Shown: positions 1 through 5,751, numbered from the stretch's first letter. The stretch: DNA of 5,802 nt from Anaerolineales bacterium UBA7227 (GCA_002473085.1 DKTP01000049.1:1-5802), one strand, 5' to 3'. The notes: generated by a model not told the origin, from the sequence alone. Program-made: numbers and translations.

Positions 1-3
1 ACG

Positions 4-46
4 CGGGGCGAATACGGGGCGAACACGTAGGTTCGCCCCTACGTGT
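4..46. repeat. Palindromic GGGGCGAA/TTCGCCCC repeat element at the end of gene E
   Basis: CGGGGCGAA occurs twice in direct orientation (4-12 and 15-23). GGGGCGAA (16-23) is mirrored by TTCGCCCC (32-39) around an 8-base loop. A second perfect hairpin, ACACGTAGG (23-31) with CCTACGTGT (38-46), overlaps it around a 6-base loop, so two structures compete. The element supplies the last two codons and the stop of gene E. There is no T-run on either side in the direction of transcription, so it is not a classic intrinsic terminator, though it could still protect or end the transcript. It resembles dispersed palindromes of this type that I associate with Chloroflexota genomes (recollection, unverified). 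Confidence 0.6.
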
Positions 47-1175
47 AAATTTTGTCCCAGGGGTCGGTCAGCAGGTTGCCCATCACCTTGTCGGCTTCGC
101 CCTGCGCGGGGAGGACGTCGCCGTCGGGTTCGATGTAGAGCCAGGCGCGGCCCGCGCCGGAGGGGAGTTCCTCGTCTTCGATTTCGAGCGCGACGGGATT
201 CATGTCGGAGTAGGGGACGGGCAGGTCCCAGCGCAGGGAGATGTTGAGGGCGCGCGCCTTGTCCTGGAGGGCGAGCATATCGCCGAGGAATGATTTGTCG
301 GGGGCGCTGAGCGACAGGTTTTGGACGCCGATTTTGGCGAGTCTTTCGACGATCTTCACGCCTTCCGGGGCGGTGGATTCGTTCACGGTCAGGTGGACGG
401 TGAGGAAGATGTCCGCATCCACGATGAAGACGAGGGCTTTCCAGACGGCGTCGTCTTCGGGATGGAGGATGAGCAGGATGTGGTCGAGGCCAGTCTGGAG
501 CAGTTGGTCGAGATATTTTTTGTCGGCGAGGGCCGCGCCGTCGGTGAGCAGTCCGCAGACCATGCCGAGTTTTTCGGCGTGCGCGATCAGTTCGGGCAGG
601 TCTGCGCGCAGGGTGGGTTCGCCTCCGGTGAATGTGACGTGCGGGACGCCCGCGCTCCAGGCTTTGTCCAGGATGGCGCGCCACTCGTCGGTCGTCAGTT
701 CGCGGGCGGCGCGTTTGACGGGGGCGGAGTCGGGCTGAGTCCGGGCAGCGACGCGGTAGGTGAGGGCGCAGTCTATGCGGAGGGGGGCGGTCAGGTCGGC
801 TGAATGGGGCGCGGCCCGCTCGAAGTCGAGGTAAGAGACGGGGTCGAGGTCGGGGGTCTCGATCAGGGTTCGCATACGGCCGGCGAAGTCGTTGTAGTCC
901 TCCAGCGCCTGCGCCGTCCCGATGCGGTAGCGCGAGGCGATCTCTCTGGCGGCGTCGGCGGGCGGAGTCCCTTTGATGTAGCGCCAGGCGTATTCCGCCG
1001 CGGTGGGGTTGAGTTGCAGCACGGTGGAGGCGTTGAGGATGAGCAGTCCCGTGCCGTCGCGGCGGAGGCGGAGGTGGACGCGCAGGGGTTTGTCGTCGGC
1101 CTGCATGTGGTAGAGGCCCTCGGGCAGGGGCTGGACTTTTTTGAACTGGTCGGCGAGGCGGTTGAAGATTTTCAT
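39..1175 (-). CDS. Gene E: radical-SAM-like pseudoenzyme with RRE, no cluster cysteines
   Basis: Predicted 378-residue paralogue of gene C. The PqqD-like domain (about 18-105) retains RVHLRL, LLILNASTVLQLNPTAA and the helical part. The barrel retains ALTYR (136-141), GVPHVTFTGGEPTLR (176-190) and ADLPELIAHAE, nearly word for word as in C. The three cluster cysteines are replaced: by alignment C143, C147 and C150 of C correspond to V142, T146 and D149. The SPASM start (IEPDGDVLPA, GNLLTDPWD) lacks its cysteines (Y347 and A357 stand in their place), and the protein ends before the C-x2-C-x5-C-x3-C block. Only C136 and C207 remain. No reading-frame shift restores the motif. An intact frame, a strong AGGAG 5 bases before the ATG and tight linkage to D argue for a working non-catalytic partner, perhaps substrate recognition or dimerisation with C. 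A degrading copy is the alternative. The end lies in a repeat. Confidence 0.88.
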   Translation of the reverse strand: MKIFNRLADQFKKVQPLPEGLYHMQADDKPLRVHLRLRRDGTGLLILNASTVLQLNPTAAEYAWRYIKGTPPADAAREIASRYRIGTAQALEDYNDFAGRMRTLIETPDLDPVSYLDFERAAPHSADLTAPLRIDCALTYRVAARTQPDSAPVKRAARELTTDEWRAILDKAWSAGVPHVTFTGGEPTLRADLPELIAHAEKLGMVCGLLTDGAALADKKYLDQLLQTGLDHILLILHPEDDAVWKALVFIVDADIFLTVHLTVNESTAPEGVKIVERLAKIGVQNLSLSAPDKSFLGDMLALQDKARALNISLRWDLPVPYSDMNPVALEIEDEELPSGAGRAWLYIEPDGDVLPAQGEADKVMGNLLTDPWDKIYT

Positions 1176-1180
1176 GGGGA

Positions 1181-1185
1181 CTCCT
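1181..1185 (-). promoter_or_regulatory. Ribosome binding site of gene E (AGGAG), overlapping the stop of D
   Basis: AGGAG lies 5 bases before the ATG at 1175 and shares bases with the TAG stop of gene D (1184-1186). This fixes the start of E within a much longer open frame that runs back to 2858, and implies coupling between translation of D and E. Confidence 0.8.
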
Positions 1186-2185
1186 ATTTGCCAAAGAGAC
1201 CCAGGTCTGCAAAAAACAGGTAGATGTAGCCGATGAGCAGGATGGCCCAGCCTGCCATTTCGATCCGGCTCCACAGGCTTTCCACAGACAGGGTGAAATT
1301 TTCCTTGACGGTTTGGGCGATGCTTTCGAGGTTGTCGAGTTTGCCGCGGATGGCGTTCTTCCATTCTTCGAGGTAGAACTCGTCGCGGACGGCGGCGTAG
1401 AGTTTGGCGGTGTACCAGTCGCCGATGAGCAGGAGGTTTTGTTCGGCGCGCTCGAAGTCGAGCATGACTTCGAGGCGGTGTTCCGCGATCCGGCGGATGG
1501 CGCCGCGCGTGGGGCGCGGGCGTTTGCGGTTGATGAAGAAGGACGCGTTGATATGGTCGAGCAGGGTTTCGACCGATTCGTTCAACATGCGGTAGCGGAG
1601 CAGTTGATAGTTGCCGATTTTGAGCAGGGTCACGTCGGATTGGAAGTCGCCATCCGGCGCGATGATGACGGCGCCTTCCCAGTCCAGGAGGGTGAGGTCG
1701 TTTTGCGAGTAGCGGACGCGCGAGCCGATGATCTCGGCGATCTCGGTCTTGTCGAAGATTTCGCTTTGCGAGCGGATGAAGCGCGCGATCTCGGCGGCGT
1801 GGGCGTCCACCCAGTCGTCGGGCGGCGCGCCGGTCTCGCGGACGAGCAGGATGGTGTATTCCTCGAACAGTCCGCTGGCGCGATGCTGCTCGGGGATGAG
1901 GCGTTCCTGCAAGGTTTGCATCAACTGCATCCGACGCTGCAAAGCGGACTCGGCCAGCGGTTCCTTCGCTTCGATCCGGCATTCGACCATCTGGACGCGC
2001 CCGTCGTAGCGCTGACGCGTCACCGCGACGCGTCGCCCGTTGATCTCGAAGGTCTCCTCGCCGAGGGTGTGCAGTTCGATGTCCACGGGCTGGAAGTAGG
2101 GCGCGTCTCTCAGACCGTGGAGCGGTTCGGGCGTGGACGAGGTCTCGTCCGCGTCGGGGAAGGCGAGGAGGTAGCAGAGTTCCAT
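1184..2185 (-). CDS. Gene D: uncharacterised protein with a C-terminal membrane anchor
   Basis: Predicted 333-residue protein with no signal peptide and one hydrophobic segment near the end (about 311-328, GWAILLIGYIYLFFADLGLF), so it is probably tail-anchored with its bulk in the cytosol. Before it is a long, mostly helical region (about 222-310), including GDWYTAKLY, EEWKNAIRGKLDNLESI and ENFTLSVESLWSRIE. The order of a mixed N-terminal domain, a helical bundle and a final membrane helix after an S-x-x-S-R-x-E-like turn recalls DUF155/RMD1-type proteins, but only in outline. No catalytic motif is visible. The start at 2185 has no good ribosome binding site nearby; the gene lies 27 bases after the stop of C in the same frame, so translation may be coupled to C. 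Its place between the two RRE proteins suggests a role in the same complex, for instance membrane docking; that is inference. Confidence 0.82.
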   Translation of the reverse strand: MELCYLLAFPDADETSSTPEPLHGLRDAPYFQPVDIELHTLGEETFEINGRRVAVTRQRYDGRVQMVECRIEAKEPLAESALQRRMQLMQTLQERLIPEQHRASGLFEEYTILLVRETGAPPDDWVDAHAAEIARFIRSQSEIFDKTEIAEIIGSRVRYSQNDLTLLDWEGAVIIAPDGDFQSDVTLLKIGNYQLLRYRMLNESVETLLDHINASFFINRKRPRPTRGAIRRIAEHRLEVMLDFERAEQNLLLIGDWYTAKLYAAVRDEFYLEEWKNAIRGKLDNLESIAQTVKENFTLSVESLWSRIEMAGWAILLIGYIYLFFADLGLFGK

Positions 2186-2212
2186 TTTGAGGCGTGGGCC
2201 CGCGCGCTCCCG

Positions 2213-3577
2213 TCAGGCCGCGACGACGGGGAGGTTGACTCCGTAGGCCGCGCGGTAGCCTTCGAAGGTGAGCGGGCATCCGCCGCCGCATTCCGCTACG
2301 ACGGGACAGCCGTCGCATTTGGCGGGCAGGTTCTGCCGCTCGCGTAATTGCGTGGAGAGTTTGTGATTCCAGATGGAATCCCACGAGTCGGTCAGGAAGT
2401 TGCCGAGCGGGTGGTAGTAGGACTGGCAGGGCAGGACGTTGCCGTTCGATTCGATGCACATGCTGTAGAGCGCGGCGGTGCAGCCTTTGACGCCGAGGTT
2501 GCTGGCGGTGGGGTCGAATTCGCAATACTGCGTGGGCGTGTACCAGATCAGCCGCTGTCCGCGCTCGGCGGTTTTCCGCGTGGCGACGTCGAGGATGGGC
2601 TGAAGTTCGCTCTCGCGCAGTCCCGTCCCAACCGTCAGGCCGTGACCGGAATAGATGAGGGCGTTCAGCCCGATGGTCGGCACGCCGAGGTCGGCGAGGA
2701 AGTCCAGCGTGTCGGGAATCTTGTGGACGTTGACGCGCAGCATGGTGGTGTTGGTCATCACGTAGAGCCTGGTCGCCAGCGCGTTTCGGAGTCCCGCGAT
2801 GGTCTGTTTGAAGGCGCCTTTGGCGCGCATCATCTGGTCGTGGATCTCCGCGTCGCACGATTCGACGGTGATCTGCACGTGGTCGAGTCCGGCCTCCACG
2901 AGTTGTTGGACGTAGCGCGCGTCGGAGAGGCGGCGGGCGTTGGTGTTGAGCCCGGTGATCTGTCCGTTCGATTCGGCGTGCGCGATCAGTTCGGGCAGGT
3001 CGTCGCGCAGGGTCGCCTCGCCGCCGGTGAAGACGATGTGAGGGACGCCGAGCGCCCAGAGCTGGTCAATGACGCGCTTCCAGGTTTCCGTGTCCAGTTC
3101 AGGAAAGGTGCGCTCGCGGGCGTTGTAGCAGTGGGAGCAGTCGTTGTTGCAGCGGTAGGTGAGCGCCAGGTCCATGCGGTAGGGCGCGGTTGGACGCGCG
3201 CTGAACGGCATGGCGGAGTCGAGTTCGAGTTCGTGGACGGGACAGGCGCCGTCGGGGCGGAGCAATTCCGAAATCTGAATTTTGAATTCGGAGAGGTCTG
3301 CCCGCGCTTGCGGCGCGCTGACCCGATATGTCCGCTGGACGGCTTTGACCGCGTCGCGTTCTTCGATCTCTTCCAAAGCCAGCCATGCCATCAACGCGGC
3401 GGTCGGGTTCAGGTGCATGACGCGATTGGCGTTAACGATGAGCGTGCCGCTGCCGCCCGGGTCGACGCGCAGGTGGACGCGCGTCTTCTCGTCGCCGTCT
3501 TCGCGGGCGTAGTGATACAGTCCCGATTTTGGATTTTCGATTTCCGGTTTACGATTAAAGAGAGAGTCGAATAACAT
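2213..3577 (-). CDS. Gene C: radical SAM/SPASM maturase with N-terminal RRE
   Basis: Predicted 454-residue cytosolic iron-sulfur enzyme, the likely catalyst of tail modification. Residues about 18-107 resemble PqqD (RVHLRVDP, GTLIVNANRVMHLNPTAA, then a helical part), an RRE that binds precursor peptides. The radical SAM core has C143-x3-C147-x2-C150 (cluster and SAM reduction) and the GGE motif (185-187, in FTGGEATLR). The SPASM region shows C366-x12-G379-x4-C384 and C421-x2-C424-x5-C430-x3-C434, which should bind auxiliary clusters. No cysteine follows C434, so the seventh canonical ligand is absent; C352 or C374 might substitute. Such enzymes commonly make thioether or carbon-carbon links in peptides. 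The start at 3577 has AAGGTG (3582-3587) a few bases upstream and lies 26 bases after gene B. The family call is firm; the exact reaction is not. Confidence 0.93.
   Translation of the reverse strand: MLFDSLFNRKPEIENPKSGLYHYAREDGDEKTRVHLRVDPGGSGTLIVNANRVMHLNPTAALMAWLALEEIEERDAVKAVQRTYRVSAPQARADLSEFKIQISELLRPDGACPVHELELDSAMPFSARPTAPYRMDLALTYRCNNDCSHCYNARERTFPELDTETWKRVIDQLWALGVPHIVFTGGEATLRDDLPELIAHAESNGQITGLNTNARRLSDARYVQQLVEAGLDHVQITVESCDAEIHDQMMRAKGAFKQTIAGLRNALATRLYVMTNTTMLRVNVHKIPDTLDFLADLGVPTIGLNALIYSGHGLTVGTGLRESELQPILDVATRKTAERGQRLIWYTPTQYCEFDPTASNLGVKGCTAALYSMCIESNGNVLPCQSYYHPLGNFLTDSWDSIWNHKLSTQLRERQNLPAKCDGCPVVAECGGGCPLTFEGYRAAYGVNLPVVAA
3264..3291. repeat. Four imperfect heptanucleotide repeats at the end of the RRE of gene C
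   Basis: Plus-strand units are AATTCCG, AAATCTG, AATTTTG and AATTCGG, in tandem with a 7-base period. They encode about residues 96-105 (SEFKIQISEL) at the boundary between the PqqD-like domain and the linker to the radical SAM barrel. As with the array at 3525-3559, the patch is AT-rich within a GC-rich gene. Confidence 0.6.
3525..3559. repeat. Five imperfect heptanucleotide repeats before the RRE of gene C
   Basis: Plus-strand units are GATTTTG, GATTTTC, GATTTCC, GGTTTAC and GATTAAA, exactly in tandem with a 7-base period. They encode about residues 7-18 of gene C (FNRKPEIENPKS), an Asn/Lys/Glu/Pro-rich linker between the N-terminus and the PqqD-like domain. The patch is much AT-richer than the gene around it, as expected of an inserted or expanded repeat rather than ancestral coding sequence. 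Confidence 0.7.
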
Positions 3578-3603
3578 GGTTCACCTTTAAATAGACTGTC
3601 AAC

Positions 3604-5274
3604 TCATCTTCCGCCGCCCGCGCAGGCGCAGGCGCATCCCGCGCAGGCACAAGCGCAGGCGCAGGAATGTCCGCCGCCGCCGCCACTGCGCGTAGAACTG
3701 ACGCTGGGCGGAGGCGGCGGGTTGGTGACGCCGGTGACTTTGCTCGTGAAGGCCTGCACGTCGCCGATCACTTTGCTGGAGAAGTTCTGCGCGCCGCCGA
3801 TGACGGAGGCCGCGAACTGCGCGCCGGGCAGGGGTCGGGCGGACCCGCCGGAGGTCGGGATGGAGACCGGGCGGGAGGAGGATGTCCCGACGACGGGGCG
3901 ATAGGCCGGGTCGTAGCGTTCCCACCAGCTCGGGATGAAGACCGGGCCGGTGAAGGCGCGGCGGGAGCGGTCGTCGTAGTCCTTGTCGAGCATGGTCCAT
4001 TCGAGGTTTTCGTCGAATTTCTGGCTTTTCACTTCGGGCGTGTCGGCGAGTTCCACTTGCGCCCAGGCGCGTTCCATGATGCCTTTGTAGTAGTCCACTG
4101 TTTCCTTGCGGCTGAAACCCTTCATTTTGTCCGAGACGGAGCGGACGAGCGCGATGGACATATCTTGCAGCAGCCTGCGCCGCGCGGCTGTTTTTTTCTC
4201 GCCAAAGGCTTTGAGGAAGTCTTTTTCGTATTCGTGGAGGCCTTCGGGCATGGCCGTCGCGAAGGCCAGTTCGAGCGGGTCGCGCGTGACCACTTCGGCC
4301 GCGCCCTTTTTGATCACGCCGAACAGGATCATCGTCATCACTTTGTCGAGCGGCTGTTCCATCAGGATGGCGGCTTCGACCGCGGTCAGTCCGCGCTTGA
4401 TGCCGTGTCCCTCGATGGAGATCTTCGGGGGCAGGTATTTTAATTTCCGCCGCTGGGCGTTGACGACGCTGAAAACGGGAATGCCGAAGAAAAAGGCCGC
4501 GAAGACCAGGCACGGGAGCGACGAGGCGATGAAGGTGAAGAACGCGCCGATGACGCCAAACAGGTCTTCAAGCGGATTACTTTGGACGACGGCGGTGGCG
4601 GGGATATAGGTATTCGGGAAGGAGGCGCCGAAGTCGTATTCTTTCGTGGCGCGGACGGTCGCCGTCCAGGTGTAGGCGACGCGGCCTTCGTTGTCCAGCG
4701 CGGTCTGCGGTTCGGACGGGAATCCGCTCGGGGCGGAGTGCCAGCGCGGTTCCTCGGGCTTGACGCCGGGCGGCAGGTGGAAGATGACGCTCAGCTCGGT
4801 GACGCCGGTCACGTATTGCGAGCCGAACCAGGTGGGAGCGAAGACGGCGCTGGCGTAGTTGCTGTCTTTGGAATCGGGATACATCACGTCCGTGATGCCG
4901 CTGATGTAGACGTGTACGGCGCCGGTACGTCCCGGCTGGATGGCGTACGCGCCCAGGTCCACCGCGAAGCCGTAGGAGCCGTCGCCCTGGTAATCGGAGG
5001 AGATGTTGACGGTCTTTCCGTCCACGTCGGCGCGGGCGTTGTTGATGTTGTAGCGGCCGTTGGGCATGCCTACGTCCACGAAATCGATCGCGTGTCCGCC
5101 GGCGTTGTTCGTGAAGACGAACATGTAATCCAGCGCCACGCTGCCGTCCGAGTTCCAGTAGACGTTGACGGTTTCCTTGTCGAGGGTGAACGAATAGTCC
5201 TGCGCCAGCGCGGGGGTCGCGGCCGCGAAGGAGAGGAGTAAAACCAGGGCGATTAATGCCAGCCGTTTTTTCAT
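3604..5274 (-). CDS. Gene B: DUF2207-like membrane protein with Cys-Ala repeat tail (probable rSAM substrate)
   Basis: Predicted 556-residue exported membrane protein. A signal peptide (1-25, basic MKKR, hydrophobic core, ALA-Q at the cut site) leads an extracytoplasmic beta-rich domain (about 26-232). A hydrophobic segment follows (about 238-272), then basic residues 275-279 and a cytosolic part containing YLPP and GLTAVEAAILME, reminiscent of DUF2207 proteins. Residues 489-516 form an imperfect 11-residue repeat (SKVIGDVQAFT type), then five prolines (519-523), five glycines (531-535), and a tail with C538, C540, C542, C544, C547, C549 and C551 alternating with Ala, ending GGGR. Only one other cysteine exists (C255, in the membrane segment). 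The start at 5274 is chosen over the frame opening at 5376 because GGAGGT lies 5 bases upstream and the signal peptide begins there. The two RRE-bearing proteins C and E sit downstream, so the tail is the likely modification target; metal binding is the alternative. Confidence 0.9.
   Translation of the reverse strand: MKKRLALIALVLLLSFAAATPALAQDYSFTLDKETVNVYWNSDGSVALDYMFVFTNNAGGHAIDFVDVGMPNGRYNINNARADVDGKTVNISSDYQGDGSYGFAVDLGAYAIQPGRTGAVHVYISGITDVMYPDSKDSNYASAVFAPTWFGSQYVTGVTELSVIFHLPPGVKPEEPRWHSAPSGFPSEPQTALDNEGRVAYTWTATVRATKEYDFGASFPNTYIPATAVVQSNPLEDLFGVIGAFFTFIASSLPCLVFAAFFFGIPVFSVVNAQRRKLKYLPPKISIEGHGIKRGLTAVEAAILMEQPLDKVMTMILFGVIKKGAAEVVTRDPLELAFATAMPEGLHEYEKDFLKAFGEKKTAARRRLLQDMSIALVRSVSDKMKGFSRKETVDYYKGIMERAWAQVELADTPEVKSQKFDENLEWTMLDKDYDDRSRRAFTGPVFIPSWWERYDPAYRPVVGTSSSRPVSIPTSGGSARPLPGAQFAASVIGGAQNFSSKVIGDVQAFTSKVTGVTNPPPPPSVSSTRSGGGGGHSCACACACAGCACACAGGGR
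3619..3663 (-). repeat. Hexanucleotide repeat encoding the Cys-Ala tail
   Basis: Tandem TGC-GCN units (GCAGGC-like on the plus strand) encode C538 to A552 of gene B in two blocks, four Cys then three Cys, split by Ala-Gly. Codons are not identical: one Cys is TGT and the Ala codons vary between GCC, GCG and GCT. This suggests the peptide is selected rather than only a fresh microsatellite. The unit is six bases long, so gain or loss of copies would stay in frame. Confidence 0.75.
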
Positions 5275-5278
5275 GCCG

Positions 5279-5284
5279 ACCTCC
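5279..5284 (-). promoter_or_regulatory. Ribosome binding site of gene B (GGAGGT)
   Basis: GGAGGT on the minus strand lies close before the ATG at 5274. It supports the start that gives an N-terminal signal peptide, and rejects a 34-residue extension that would overlap the end of gene A. Confidence 0.8.
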
Positions 5285-5299
5285 AGATCGTAGACTGTG

Positions 5300-5695
5300 T
5301 TACCACTTTGGTTCTTCGGTAAGTTGATAGACGGTGTTGCAGTAGGGGCAATTGACCATGGGCGCGCCGTTGACAATTTTGATGTTGTCGGCTGTGAGCG
5401 TCCCGCCGCAGGAGCGGCACTTTACTTCGGAGATCTTGGTCTCGCCGGGCAGGTCCACTTTGTAGGTGACGTTTTGGGCGGTCTCCTGTTTGGTCTTGCG
5501 GACGGCCAGGACGATCAGGACGACGCCGCTCAGCAGCGCGAAGGCGCCGATGCAGACGCCGGCGTTTCCAAGCCCGGTCACGCCTTGCGCTCCGCCCGAC
5601 GCGCCGAGGAGAAGGAAACTTCCCAGGCAAATGCCGGCGGCCGCGAGGAGCAGGAGAACGACCGCGCCTACGTACATCCATGTAACAGGTTTCAT
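5300..5695 (-). CDS. Gene A: two-helix membrane protein with C-terminal zinc ribbon
   Basis: Predicted 131-residue integral membrane protein, first gene of the operon. Two hydrophobic segments (about residues 6-32 and 44-65) form a helical hairpin. After it comes a basic stretch (RKTK, 66-69) that predicts a cytosolic C-terminus. The C-terminal third holds two CxxC pairs, C93/C96 and C116/C119, separated by 19 residues, which is the layout of a zinc ribbon. The frame stays open 16 codons further upstream to 5743, but the start at 5695 is preferred: a perfect AGGAGG lies 5 bases before it and the protein then begins directly with MKPVTW and the first helix. The stop is 25 bases before gene B. 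I do not recognise a named family. The ribbon could bind a protein partner or nucleic acid, or act as a structural zinc site; a link to the Cys-rich protein B is inferred from position only. Confidence 0.85.
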   Translation of the reverse strand: MKPVTWMYVGAVVLLLLAAAGICLGSFLLLGASGGAQGVTGLGNAGVCIGAFALLSGVVLIVLAVRKTKQETAQNVTYKVDLPGETKISEVKCRSCGGTLTADNIKIVNGAPMVNCPYCNTVYQLTEEPKW

Positions 5696-5700
5696 GCAAA

Positions 5701-5706
5701 CCTCCT
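5701..5706 (-). promoter_or_regulatory. Ribosome binding site of gene A (AGGAGG)
   Basis: A full AGGAGG on the minus strand, 5 bases before the ATG at 5695. It decides the start of gene A against the longer open frame that begins at 5743. Confidence 0.85.
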
Positions 5707-5722
5707 GACGGAATATACGGGA

Positions 5723-5751
5723 AGTGTAGCATTTTCGTTGCATTTGGGCAA
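5723..5751 (-). promoter_or_regulatory. Candidate sigma-70-type promoter of the operon
   Basis: Read on the minus strand, TTGCCC (5746-5751, four of six matches to TTGACA) is followed after exactly 17 bases by TACACT (5723-5728, four of six to TATAAT). A TG one base upstream gives an extended -10 (TGCTACACT). Transcription would begin near 5716, about 20 bases before the start codon of gene A, which leaves room for its AGGAGG. This is the only convincing promoter-like site I see, and it fits one transcript for all five genes. Confidence 0.42.

Noticed and set aside
23..46. Intrinsic terminator after gene E
   Set aside because: The hairpin is strong but no T-run follows it in the direction of transcription, and it overlaps the stop codon. 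It is better described as a repeat element.
700..760. Frameshift hiding the CxxxCxxC motif of gene E
   Set aside because: Reading the other two frames through this stretch gives at most one cysteine and no motif; flanking residues align with C without gaps. The cysteines are truly substituted.
39..2858. A 939-residue open frame on the minus strand
   Set aside because: Only its last 378 residues are a real protein (gene E, starting at 1175 with its own AGGAG). The upstream part is Arg/Pro/His-rich out-of-frame translation across genes C and D.
3264..3559. CRISPR-like or other spaced repeat array
   Set aside because: Units are 7 bases, in direct tandem without spacers, and lie in coding sequence.
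3607..3669. Metallothionein-like metal store as the only explanation of the Cys tail
   Set aside because: Not excluded, but the adjacent RRE-bearing maturase and the poly-Pro and poly-Gly spacer before the tail make a modified core the better reading.
5712..5717. TATATT as the -10 box of the operon
   Set aside because: Transcription would begin at or inside the AGGAGG of gene A, and no -35 match lies 17 bases upstream. TACACT at 5723-5728 fits better.
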